A stretch of 64,000 nucleotides of DNA, taken from positions 1-64,000 of the forward strand of contig CADCJX010000007.1 in the NCBI GenBank assembly GCA_902801885.1, read 5' to 3'. Shown here piece after piece: positions 35,659-43,727 of this stretch (the stretch's first letter is position 1; each line of letters starts with the position of its first letter). Origin of the DNA: an uncultured Bacteroidia bacterium (GTDB lineage: Bacteria > Bacteroidota > Bacteroidia > Bacteroidales > UBA932). A model generated the notes under the pieces. That model had not been told where the DNA came from and ran no database searches. It saw only the letters and a program-made list of their open reading frames with translations. Made by a program: the position numbers and the translations under genes.

Positions 35659-35868
35659 ATGAAGCTCGCATCTAACAGATTTGTCAAAGCCTGTCTGGCC
35701 GCACTGCTGGCCGCGCTTGGATTCGCTTCCTGCTCCAAGCCGGAGGATGACCCGATCAATCCTTACACTACTATTCCAGGCGTCTATGCCTATGGGACAT
35801 ATCCCGCTTCCTTCCAGGAATCCCTCCCCTCCCAGGACATCGTTTCCGACCTCCCTGACCAGGAATAG
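35659..35868 (+). CDS. Very small lipoprotein
   Basis: A 69-residue protein from ATG 35659, which has AAGGGA 3 nt before it. The signal peptide ends ALGFASC with Cys25 lipidated, leaving a mature part of 45 residues with two or three Pro-rich turns (YAYGTYPASFQ). The N-terminal half and the YGTYPASF block recall a class of short Bacteroidales lipoproteins found with radical SAM genes, but no radical SAM gene is here and the C-terminal domain is missing, so it may be a remnant. A well-formed promoter argues it is expressed. Confidence 0.65.
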   Translation: MKLASNRFVKACLAALLAALGFASCSKPEDDPINPYTTIPGVYAYGTYPASFQESLPSQDIVSDLPDQE

Positions 35869-35940
35869 TCTACTGTCATTCTTTCGTCTTTCCCGACGAA
35901 GAGCGTTTTTCGCAACGTGTTGATTTTTAATATTATACAA

Positions 35941-35973
35941 AAAAACGCATAGATTATTAGTCTATGCGTTTTT
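35941..35973. terminator. Bidirectional hairpin terminator, copy 1 of a duplicated element
   Basis: AAAAACGCATAGA, loop TTATTAG, TCTATGCGTTTTT: a perfect 13-bp stem with A and T runs at both ends. It lies between the small lipoprotein (+) and the GH2 gene (-). The stem-loop recurs unchanged at 61215-61246. Confidence 0.85.
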
Positions 35974-36039
35974 CGTAATTAATTGGTGTTCAGGTATTTC
36001 TGAAAAACGGGCTAGCCTCACCTGGCGACGCCGATCTTG

Positions 36040-38415
36040 CTACCTGACGATGCCTGCCTTTGACATCAAGCGCTGGTAGGTGCGGAAGTCGAAGGGCGGT
36101 GCGCCGTAGAGGTAGTGGTTGCGGTACTTGCTTCCTCCGGTCTCATATTCAATGAGAAGGACACCCTGGCCATCGGGGACCGAGAGCCCGGCCACGAGCG
36201 AACGATCGTTGGATCCGACACTGAAACTGCCTTTGTAAACTACCTTGCCGCTCCCGACATCAGTCACCTTGACCTTCCCTTCGGCCGGAATGAACGAATC
36301 GTTGACAGCCCTGAGGGGAAGCATTCCGTCTTCAGGATCGTTTATCAGCAGGCAGACAGTCCTCTGGGCGTTCCAGAGATAGGTGTAAGCAAGTTTCTTG
36401 GAATTGTAATAGTCCACGATGGCATCCGAGACAATCGGCCAGCCGTCACGTACGTTCCACCAGATTATGCCGGTGCGATCGAACTTAGCCCCACGGAACT
36501 TCTCCACGAAATACTTCATCGCCTCGGCCTGGGTGCTCTGGGACGCGTCCACGAAATCGTCAAGTGTCTGCGGCCTGAACCCGAACAGAAGGTTTATCTG
36601 TTTGGTCAACAAGTCGTTCCTTCCCTCGAACTCCACAAAGAAAGGCAGGGGACGGACGGACTTCGTCATCCACTCTTCGTTCCAGTCGCCGTCCTTTGTC
36701 CAGGGGAAGCGGCAGTCCTTGGTGAACATCTTCTCGATCGATTCCTTGTCAGGAGCCCCATGGTAACCTATTTCGCTCACGAATATTGCCTTGGCATCCT
36801 TGTAGAACGGATCCTTATAGTAGCCGCGAGGACCCCAGAGATGGTCCTGCGGGAGGTCCGAGCGCTGGCAGCCGTTCCTGAAAGCCTCCTCGCTGAAATA
36901 AGGAGAACTCGGCAGGTAAGGCCTTGTGGGATCGAACTCATAGAGCACCTCAGGAATCATCTTCCTGCTTATTACATCCCTGTTGGGGTCGATGTTGAAG
37001 GTCGGAAGGGTCCAAAGAAGGGAATTATCATTCTCATTGTTGCCGGACCATATTGCAAGGGAAGGATGGCTCCTGAATTTCAGGACTACCTGTTTTATTT
37101 CTTCCCTGACCTTGGAAACGAATTCTTCAGCCTGGGGATAGATGATTCCGGCCATTGAGAAATCCTGCCAGACCATTATTCCCTCCCGGTCACAGCGATC
37201 GTAAAAAGGAGTGTCCTCGTAGACATTGCCGCCCCAGCAGCGTATCATGTTGCAATTCAGGTCGACAACCATGTCGAGCGTGCTGTCCACCCACTGCCTG
37301 TCCCTGCTGTGGAAACCGTCAAGAGGAACCCAGTTGGTCCCTCGTATGAATAATCTTTCACCATTGACGTAGAAGCAGAAATCTCCCTCCCCGTCTTTGA
37401 TCATCTCGCTCCGTTCGAGCTTGATGGTCCTGAAACCGACCTTGCGGGTGTCTGAAGCCAGGACGGTGCCGTCTTCATCGAGAAGGCTGACCGTGCCGTC
37501 GTAAAGGGCAGGCTCGCCATAGCCTTTAGGCCACCAGAGTTCAGCGTTGTCGAAGCTGAATTCGGTCCTCCAGGCGTAGGTGGGAAGGATCCGCTCGTTC
37601 TCGTAAGCTACCTTGCCGTCCTTCTCGAGCTTGACCTTTATCCGTACCTTGTCGACCTTGGATGCAGGGTACTTTACCTGGGTATCCACAAAAGCGGAAA
37701 CTTTCCGAGTCGTAGGATCTGCACTTACGGTAACCCAATGGACATCGGTGAGGCTCACGGGGTCCTGGACCGTAAGGTAAACATCCCTCCACAGTCCGGC
37801 ACTGACCAGCCTGGGCATGATGTCCCAGCCGTAGCAGTGACGTGGCTTGCGTATCCAGACGGATTCTGTGTAGTGTCGGAAGCTATAGGTTCCGACGAGA
37901 TAATTCTGGGCCTCTAGGAAGGCTGAACGCAGGATCACTTGAAGAAGGTTGTCTCCAGGCTGGACCGCTTTCGAAACATCGAACTTATGGGCGATCATGG
38001 CATTGTCCGTCGAGCCTATCCTCTCACCGTTGAGCCAGATATCAGCAAGGCAGTCTATTCCTTCGAAATCCAGGATCAGCCTTTGTCCCTTCGAAAGTGA
38101 AGGGGCTGTGAAATGCCTGCTGTACATCCACTGACAGAACTCGTAAGGACGGAGTTTGTAGATGTTGTTCCCGACGGAAGGATCGTCGATCATCCCGGCG
38201 GCCATGAGGTCCAGTTCGACATTGCCGGGAACCGTTGCGCTGAGCTTTGTAGTGTTCAGCAAAGCGACCTGCGAAGGATCGGTGACAGGAGTGTCTTCCT
38301 GCTCCCAGAACTCGAGGTTCCACTTACCGTTAAGAGATATCTTTTCCTGGGCCGAGGCTCCGATGCAGACGGCCGACAGAAGTGCCAGAACCGCCGGTAA
38401 AGTCAATCTTTTCAT
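36040..38415 (-). CDS. Glycoside hydrolase family 2 beta-mannosidase-type enzyme
   Basis: A 791-residue exported enzyme (signal peptide to about residue 22). The order is a jelly-roll sugar-binding domain (SLNGKWNLEFWEQ), an Ig-like domain, then the TIM barrel with the CWGGNVYEDTPFYDRCDREGI block of beta-mannosidases. The acid/base is Glu461 in WSGNNEN and the nucleophile is Glu548 in FVSEIGYHG. It cleaves terminal beta-mannose from oligosaccharides in the periplasm. It follows uvrC by only 2 nt, an unlikely partner, so co-transcription is by arrangement rather than function. Confidence 0.91.
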   Translation of the reverse strand: MKRLTLPAVLALLSAVCIGASAQEKISLNGKWNLEFWEQEDTPVTDPSQVALLNTTKLSATVPGNVELDLMAAGMIDDPSVGNNIYKLRPYEFCQWMYSRHFTAPSLSKGQRLILDFEGIDCLADIWLNGERIGSTDNAMIAHKFDVSKAVQPGDNLLQVILRSAFLEAQNYLVGTYSFRHYTESVWIRKPRHCYGWDIMPRLVSAGLWRDVYLTVQDPVSLTDVHWVTVSADPTTRKVSAFVDTQVKYPASKVDKVRIKVKLEKDGKVAYENERILPTYAWRTEFSFDNAELWWPKGYGEPALYDGTVSLLDEDGTVLASDTRKVGFRTIKLERSEMIKDGEGDFCFYVNGERLFIRGTNWVPLDGFHSRDRQWVDSTLDMVVDLNCNMIRCWGGNVYEDTPFYDRCDREGIMVWQDFSMAGIIYPQAEEFVSKVREEIKQVVLKFRSHPSLAIWSGNNENDNSLLWTLPTFNIDPNRDVISRKMIPEVLYEFDPTRPYLPSSPYFSEEAFRNGCQRSDLPQDHLWGPRGYYKDPFYKDAKAIFVSEIGYHGAPDKESIEKMFTKDCRFPWTKDGDWNEEWMTKSVRPLPFFVEFEGRNDLLTKQINLLFGFRPQTLDDFVDASQSTQAEAMKYFVEKFRGAKFDRTGIIWWNVRDGWPIVSDAIVDYYNSKKLAYTYLWNAQRTVCLLINDPEDGMLPLRAVNDSFIPAEGKVKVTDVGSGKVVYKGSFSVGSNDRSLVAGLSVPDGQGVLLIEYETGGSKYRNHYLYGAPPFDFRTYQRLMSKAGIVR

Positions 38416-38417
38416 TA

Positions 38418-40238
38418 TTATGTGGTTGGATATTCCTTATTCAATTCGTCGAGAATGGTCTTGGCAAGGGCCGGAGAGACCATGGTCGAGAGGTCTTCGA
38501 GGGAAGCCGCAGCAATGCGAGCCACGGATCCGTAATGCATCAGAAGCCGGCTCTCAGTCTGTTCTCCGACTCCCTTGATGCTGCGCAGGGCACTCTGGAT
38601 CTGGCCCTTGCTTCGCAGCGAGCGGTGGAAGGTAATACCGAAACGGTGAGCTTCGTCTCGGATCTGCATAAGGACTTTCAGGGCGTGGGAGTTACGGTCC
38701 AGGAAAAGAGGATATGGATCGTCGATCCGGATGACAAGTTCCATCCTCTTTGCAAGGCCTACCACCATCAGCCTGTCAAGGATTCCGAGCTCGGCCAGGG
38801 CCTGACGGGCAAACTCCAGCTGGCCTTCGCCTCCGTCGATCACCACGAGTTGCGGGAGGTCGTCCGGAGCCTCTGCCAGCATCCGGGAATAACGACGGTT
38901 CACGACTTCCTTCATCGAAGCAAAGTCATTGGCCCCGATCACTGTCTTGATCTTGAACTTGCGGTAGTCTTTTTTCGAAGGTACTCCATCCCGGAACACC
39001 ACGCAGGATGCAACAGGGTTCGTACCTTGGATGTTGGAATTGTCGAAGCACTCTATGTGTTTCGGCAATTCTTTCATTCCCAGCGCCTTTTGGAGGTCTT
39101 CCATGACCAAGCGCTTGTACTCGTCAGGATCGGTGCGCTCCTTCTGCTTTAGGGTGTTGAAATGATATTCCCTGGCATTCTTGGCACTCAATTCAAGGAG
39201 TGATAGCTTGTCTCCCTTTGCAGGTATCCTGAACGCTACGCCATCTATTTCCACGTCCGGAAGGAAGGGTACGATAACCTCCTTGGCAAGTTTGCCGAAC
39301 TTGGATTCGATCTCGGCGATGAAAGTACTGAGGACGGAGGCCTGTTCTTCCTCGATGTTCATCTTGAATCCAAGGTTCAGCGACTGGACGACCGCTCCGC
39401 CACGGACCCTCAAGAAGTTTCCGAAAGCTTCGGAACCGTCGAAAACCAGAGAGAAAACATCACAGGAAGCATCTGAAGAAGAAGAGATTATCGACTTTGA
39501 ATAATGTTTCCTGAGGGCATCGATGCGGTTCTTGTAAACCTGCGCATCCTCGAAGCGAAGTTCGGAAGCCGCCTCCTTCATCGCGGACTCATATTCCCTA
39601 ATAATGTCATTCACCCCGCCTTTCAGCAGACGGGTGATCTCATCTATCCATGATGAATATTCCTCCCTGCTCACAGCCCCAACGCAGCAGCCCTTGCAGC
39701 GTCCGATGTGCATCTCCAGGCAGGGACGGAACTTCCCGCGAAGGACGGCCTCACCAGTAATCTTCAATTTGCAGGATCGCAAGGGGTAATTCTTCCGGAA
39801 GAACTCCAGAAGGTAGTTCGCATGCGTTACCGAACTGTAGGGACCGTAATATGTCCCGGTCTTACGGTCCACCCTTCTGGTCAGGAAAACCCTCGGGAAC
39901 TCCTCATTGGTGACAACTATCCATGGATAGGTTTTAGAGTCCTTGAGAAGGATGTTGTAATGCGGCTTGTATTGCTTTATGAGGTTATTCTCAAGCAGCA
40001 GGGCATCCGCCTCCGAATCGACCACGGAAAACTGGGCATCTGCGATCTTGCTGACCAGGATCCTAGTCTTGATGTTGAGTCTCTCAGGTGGGACGAAGTA
40101 CTGGGCCACCCTCTTGTGGAGGTCCTTGGCCTTACCCACATAAATCACCTTCCCCGAGGAATCGTAGTAGCGATAAACCCCCGGGGAATGTGGAAACAGG
40201 GAAATCTTTTCCCTGACAGTGAGACTCTTGCCGTCCAA
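38418..40238 (-). CDS. uvrC: Excinuclease ABC subunit C
   Basis: A 606-residue UvrC. It has a GIY-YIG nuclease at residues 17-95 (SPGVYRYYDSSGKVIYVGKA), a UVR helical hairpin near 205-240 that binds UvrB, an RNase H-like 5' nuclease (CFDNSNIQG and VIDGGEGQL), and C-terminal helix-hairpin-helix motifs (IKGVGEQTESRLL). It makes both incisions in nucleotide excision repair. The only workable start is TTG 40238, with no Shine-Dalgarno; it is 3 nt behind the TlpA-like gene, so reinitiation is possible. Confidence 0.96.
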   Translation of the reverse strand: MDGKSLTVREKISLFPHSPGVYRYYDSSGKVIYVGKAKDLHKRVAQYFVPPERLNIKTRILVSKIADAQFSVVDSEADALLLENNLIKQYKPHYNILLKDSKTYPWIVVTNEEFPRVFLTRRVDRKTGTYYGPYSSVTHANYLLEFFRKNYPLRSCKLKITGEAVLRGKFRPCLEMHIGRCKGCCVGAVSREEYSSWIDEITRLLKGGVNDIIREYESAMKEAASELRFEDAQVYKNRIDALRKHYSKSIISSSSDASCDVFSLVFDGSEAFGNFLRVRGGAVVQSLNLGFKMNIEEEQASVLSTFIAEIESKFGKLAKEVIVPFLPDVEIDGVAFRIPAKGDKLSLLELSAKNAREYHFNTLKQKERTDPDEYKRLVMEDLQKALGMKELPKHIECFDNSNIQGTNPVASCVVFRDGVPSKKDYRKFKIKTVIGANDFASMKEVVNRRYSRMLAEAPDDLPQLVVIDGGEGQLEFARQALAELGILDRLMVVGLAKRMELVIRIDDPYPLFLDRNSHALKVLMQIRDEAHRFGITFHRSLRSKGQIQSALRSIKGVGEQTESRLLMHYGSVARIAAASLEDLSTMVSPALAKTILDELNKEYPTT

Positions 40239-40241
40239 GAT

Positions 40242-41300
40242 TTACTTGACGGGTTTGACGTACTTGGCAACCTCTGCCTCGATGGCTGAGCCGCGGAGAT
40301 CCCTCTTGACGATGGTTCCATCGGGTCCGAAGAGGATGATGTGAGGAATGCCCTGGATGCCGTAGATGTCAGTAGGGATGTTCTGTGCATCGATGATCTG
40401 GTTCCAGACGATGCCAAGATCCTTGGCACCCTTGATGGTGTCTTCTTTCTTGTCCCAGACAGCAACGCTGAGTACATCGAATTCAGGACCTGCATAGGTC
40501 TCGTAAACCTTCTTGATGTTAGGAAGTTCAGCCTTGCACGGACCGCACCAGGAAGCCCAGAAGTCCACGAGCATGTACTTGCCCTTGCCGACGAAATCAG
40601 AGAACTTGACTCCGTCGACCTCGAAATCGGTGAATTTCATGCCTTCGGCGGTAGCCTTCTTGGCCTTGACCACTTCGCTGATAGCCTTGACTGAGGCGAT
40701 TTCCGCAATCTTGGGATCGACGATGGAAAGGACGGAATCCATCTGCTCGTTGCCGAGAAGGTACTGGAGATTCTCGATGGCGGAGACGGTGACGTAGTTG
40801 TCCTTGTTGAGATTCAGAGCCTCAAGGCAGATCTTCTTGACATCCTTCTGGTAAGCATCGTAAACGCTGTTCTGCATCTCTTCGCTGACTGCAGCCTGGA
40901 TTTTGGGCTGGTAGTTCTTCTGAAGATCGAGCAGGCCCTTCTGCAGAATTTCATAAGCTGCCTGGGTAGAGATCTTGGGATACTTGGAAGTGATGTTCAG
41001 GGTCATGCCATCAGTCATGGTGACATTGAGAGGGGTACCGTCAGAAACGAAATTGTTGACAAGGTTTCCGACCTTGATACGGGCGATACCAGTCTGGCAA
41101 GCTGGAATTTCTGCAGTGAATTTTCCGTCAGTGACGGGAACGTTGATCAGAACGTTGGCATCTTTGATGGAAAGCTCAACGCTTTCAGGTGCATTTGCTC
41201 CCAAATCACCGGTGATGGTGGTCTTGTCTGACACCTTGGGTGAGCAACTGACGGCGATAAGTGCCACGGCAGCTGCAACGATAAGTGATCTTGTCTTCAT
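40242..41300 (-). CDS. TlpA-like thiol-disulfide oxidoreductase lipoprotein with DUF4369-like domain
   Basis: A 352-residue lipoprotein from ATG 41300; the open frame runs 142 codons further, but that extension crosses menA on the other strand and lacks signal features. The signal peptide ends ALIAVSC with Cys19. Residues 25-120 are a beta domain like DUF4369, then a helical spacer, then a thioredoxin fold with ASWCGPCK (Cys252/Cys255) and a cis-Pro loop GIPHIIL. It probably reduces or resolves thiols in the periplasm. It heads a strand-wise run with uvrC and GH2. Confidence 0.88.
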   Translation of the reverse strand: MKTRSLIVAAAVALIAVSCSPKVSDKTTITGDLGANAPESVELSIKDANVLINVPVTDGKFTAEIPACQTGIARIKVGNLVNNFVSDGTPLNVTMTDGMTLNITSKYPKISTQAAYEILQKGLLDLQKNYQPKIQAAVSEEMQNSVYDAYQKDVKKICLEALNLNKDNYVTVSAIENLQYLLGNEQMDSVLSIVDPKIAEIASVKAISEVVKAKKATAEGMKFTDFEVDGVKFSDFVGKGKYMLVDFWASWCGPCKAELPNIKKVYETYAGPEFDVLSVAVWDKKEDTIKGAKDLGIVWNQIIDAQNIPTDIYGIQGIPHIILFGPDGTIVKRDLRGSAIEAEVAKYVKPVK

Positions 41301-41338
41301 GATTATTCCTATCATTATTTGATTTCCGTAATAATTTT

Positions 41339-41346
41339 CAAAGTTA
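41339..41346 (-). promoter_or_regulatory. -7 box (TAACTTTG) for the TlpA-like gene
   Basis: The minus strand reads TAACTTTG 38 nt upstream of the ATG at 41300. No -33 at standard spacing is seen. Confidence 0.4.
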
Positions 41347-41367
41347 TGAATATTTTCGGAATATGAG

Positions 41368-41375
41368 TAAATTTG
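41368..41375 (+). promoter_or_regulatory. -7 box (TAAATTTG) for menA
   Basis: TAAATTTG lies 25 nt before the menA ATG in the 100-bp divergent spacer. No clear -33 box. Confidence 0.4.
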
Positions 41376-41400
41376 TTTTCCTACAAAGAATTTCGGATCA

Positions 41401-42309
41401 ATGACATTCAAAACACGCGCCGCAATAAGATCCATGAGGTTGAGAACCCTTCCGCTTTCTCTGGCCGGAGTCATGCTCGGAATCTTGCTGGCAGCTTCAG
41501 ATTTCAATGTCAGTCCCTGGACTGCTTTATTGATCATCCTCACTACCATCCTCTTACAGATCCTGTCAAACCTTTCGAACGACCTTGGAGATGTCCTCAA
41601 GGGGACCGACACGGAAGATCGGCAAGGGCCTTCATACGGACTGGAAGAAGGCGGACTTACAATCGAAGACATGAAGCGCATGATCATGATAGTCTGCCTG
41701 CTGTGTGCCGTGAGCGGAATCATCATGATCTGGGTTTCTTTCGGAACATTGTTCTGTACAAGCTCGCTCTGCCTCCTTGTTCTCGGAGCAGCAGCAATCG
41801 CCGGAGCTATGCGCTACACCCTTGGAAAGAATCCCTACGGCTACCGCGGACTCGGGGACCTGTTCGTCTTCATTTTCTTCGGCCTTGTATCCGTCCTTGG
41901 AGGTTATTTCGTGGCAGCCCACACTATTCCTGACTGGAAACTCGTACTGCCGGCCTCCGCTATCGGCTGCTTCAGCGTGGGAGTCCTCAACGTCAACAAC
42001 ATCCGTGACATGAAGACCGATTCGGTCAACAGGGTCACTGTGGCCATCAGACTCGGACTGGCAGGTGCCAGGACTTACCAGACAATGCTAATCTGCCTGG
42101 GCTGGATCCTGATGCTGCTTTTCGCGGCCATCTACAAGCCCAATCCCTGGCATTTCATGTTCATCATAACCCTCCCTCTCTACATAAAACATCTCCACGG
42201 GGTCCGGACTCTTACCGAAAGAGCATTGGATCCGATGCTCCCCCTGCTCGTAATCTCCACCTTCCTGCTCTCGCTGATTGCAGGACTGTCATTTATACTA
42301 TTCAGATAA
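41401..42309 (+). CDS. menA: 1,4-dihydroxy-2-naphthoate polyprenyltransferase
   Basis: A 302-residue UbiA-family membrane enzyme with eight to nine helices. The first Asp-rich motif is NLSNDLGDVLKGTD (about residue 58), which binds the prenyl diphosphate through Mg2+; the second is NNIRDMKTDSVN (about 200). GLGDLFVFIFFG is a MenA-specific block. It attaches the prenyl tail in menaquinone synthesis at the inner membrane. The next gene, a methyltransferase of the same pathway, begins 1 nt after its stop. Confidence 0.94.
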   Translation: MTFKTRAAIRSMRLRTLPLSLAGVMLGILLAASDFNVSPWTALLIILTTILLQILSNLSNDLGDVLKGTDTEDRQGPSYGLEEGGLTIEDMKRMIMIVCLLCAVSGIIMIWVSFGTLFCTSSLCLLVLGAAAIAGAMRYTLGKNPYGYRGLGDLFVFIFFGLVSVLGGYFVAAHTIPDWKLVLPASAIGCFSVGVLNVNNIRDMKTDSVNRVTVAIRLGLAGARTYQTMLICLGWILMLLFAAIYKPNPWHFMFIITLPLYIKHLHGVRTLTERALDPMLPLLVISTFLLSLIAGLSFILFR

Positions 42310-42310
42310 G

Positions 42311-43015
42311 ATGCCTGCAAAAGCCAAGATAAAGGAGATGTTCGACGGAATCGCCGCCGACTACGACAAGCTCAACCACATACTGTCCCTGGATGTAGAC
42401 AAGTCCTGGCGCCGCAGGGCTCTTTCTGTCATCCTGAACGAAGTGAAGGATCTCTCTGTCCTTGACCTGGCATGCGGGACCGGGGACTTTGCTATCGCTA
42501 TAGCCAAGGCCTCGCCTGAGGCCCACGTCACAGGTGTGGACCTGTCGGAAGGCATGCTCGAGGTCATGAAAGAAAAGGTGGCGAAGCAAGGTCTTCAGGA
42601 CAGGATCTCGATAGAGACCGGGGATGGAGAAAACCTGCGTTTCCCGGACGGCAGCTTCGACCGGGTGACCAATGCTTTCGGAATAAGGAATTTCGAGGAT
42701 AAGGGAAAAGGCCTGAAGGAAGCCCTGAGGGTGCTTAAACCCGGAGGGAAGCTGGTCATCCTGGAGCTTTCCAGGCCTGAAAACAAGGTGGTCAGATGGT
42801 TCTATGACCTGTATTTCCTGAATATCCTTCCAAAGATCGGAGGAAAGGTCTCAGGAGACAAGGGAGCATATTCCTATCTCCCGGCATCCGTAAAGAACTT
42901 CCCGGGAAAGAAGGAATTTTCCGCCATGATGCGCCAGGCCGGATTCGAGGCTGTCACGCACAAGGCTTTCACCTTCGGCATCTGCCGTATGTACACCGGA
43001 GAAAAGCCAAGATAG
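42311..43015 (+). CDS. menG: Demethylmenaquinone methyltransferase
   Basis: A 234-residue SAM-dependent methyltransferase of the UbiE/MenG family, from ATG 42311. The N terminus has FDGIAADYDKLNHILSLDVD, motif I is VLDLACGTGDFAIAIA, and NAFGIRNFEDKGKGLKEA plus VLKPGGKLVILELSRP follow, all UbiE signatures. It does the last step of menaquinone synthesis. Residues 40-49 (SVILNEVKDL) are encoded by a copy of the dispersed 27-bp repeat just before motif I; the distance from WRRR to motif I is close to that in other UbiE proteins, so the repeat seems to replace a variable loop. Confidence 0.95.
   Translation: MPAKAKIKEMFDGIAADYDKLNHILSLDVDKSWRRRALSVILNEVKDLSVLDLACGTGDFAIAIAKASPEAHVTGVDLSEGMLEVMKEKVAKQGLQDRISIETGDGENLRFPDGSFDRVTNAFGIRNFEDKGKGLKEALRVLKPGGKLVILELSRPENKVVRWFYDLYFLNILPKIGGKVSGDKGAYSYLPASVKNFPGKKEFSAMMRQAGFEAVTHKAFTFGICRMYTGEKPR
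42427..42453 (+). repeat. Dispersed 27-bp repeat, copy B, inside menG
   Basis: Reads TGTCATCCTGAACGAAGTGA then AGGATCT, in frame, translated VILNEVKDL. It is the same reading frame as copy A in the yfhO-like gene. Confidence 0.86.
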
Positions 43016-43016
43016 G

Positions 43017-43727
43017 CTATTCTATCATCTTCCGGAATTGCGGGATGGTCTCTTCGAGGGACATTCCCTTCCTGTAGATGCCCGCGGTCCCGCCTACGAA
43101 TATGGATGCGCCCATGGCGGCCATTTCCCTGGCGCCTTCAGGGCTGACAGAACCGTCCACGATAATCTCAACATCCTCCCGGTCATGGGAGTCCAGCCAC
43201 ATGCGTGTCCGGGCCACCTTGTCCATGATTCCTGGAACCATCTTTGAACCGGCGAATCCAGGATAGACCAGCATCAGAAGTACCACATCGATGAAAGGAA
43301 GATTCCTCTCCAGGGTCTCAGGAGGTGTGTCAGGACTCAGTCCAAGGCCGAAGAAGGCTCCCATGTCATGTACTTCCTTCGCCAGCTGCTCATAGGAGCG
43401 AGGTGCTCCTGAAGCGTCTTTCAGCTCTGCATGAGCGGTAAAGCCATCCCCCGGACGGAGAGTCCCCAGCCGTTCCATGGCCAGTTCAGGATCCGTCACC
43501 ATGAAATGACAGTCAAGGGGGAGACTTGTCTTCTTCTGCATGGCCTTGATGAAATCATGGCCGAAAGTAAGGTTCGGGACGAAGTGGGCGTCCATGACAT
43601 CAATGTGGAGCATGTCGACGCCATTGTTTTCAAGAGTGCGGATCTCACTCTCAAGATTGAGGAGATCCGCACACATTACTGAAACGGAAAGCTTGTTCCG
43701 CTTTTTACTTCTTGTCTCCAAGGTCAA
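43017..43727 (-). CDS. Ribulose-phosphate 3-epimerase-family protein, divergent
   Basis: A TIM-barrel protein of up to 236 residues. Family blocks are HIDVMDAHFVPNLTFG, CHFMVTDPE, LMLVYPGFAGSKMVP and IVDGSVSPEGA. Several positions differ from standard Rpe: CHFMV for the usual vHLMv, VYPGF for VNPGF, and VDGSV for VDGGI. It could be a 3-epimerase for another ketose phosphate such as allulose-6-phosphate. The start is uncertain: TTG 43727 overlaps the upstream gene by 23 nt, a second TTG lies two codons on, and the first ATG would remove the first strand. It follows DUF1080 and oxidoreductase genes on the same strand. Confidence 0.8.
   Translation of the reverse strand: MTLETRSKKRNKLSVSVMCADLLNLESEIRTLENNGVDMLHIDVMDAHFVPNLTFGHDFIKAMQKKTSLPLDCHFMVTDPELAMERLGTLRPGDGFTAHAELKDASGAPRSYEQLAKEVHDMGAFFGLGLSPDTPPETLERNLPFIDVVLLMLVYPGFAGSKMVPGIMDKVARTRMWLDSHDREDVEIIVDGSVSPEGAREMAAMGASIFVGGTAGIYRKGMSLEETIPQFRKMIE

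Noticed and set aside
41301-41726. 142-codon N-terminal extension of the TlpA-like gene
   Set aside because: It has no signal character and overlaps menA on the other strand; ATG 41300 gives a perfect lipoprotein signal.
43017-43727. Plain annotation as housekeeping ribulose-phosphate 3-epimerase
   Set aside because: The fold fits, but several active-site blocks differ and the start is uncertain, so I kept a family-level call without symbol.
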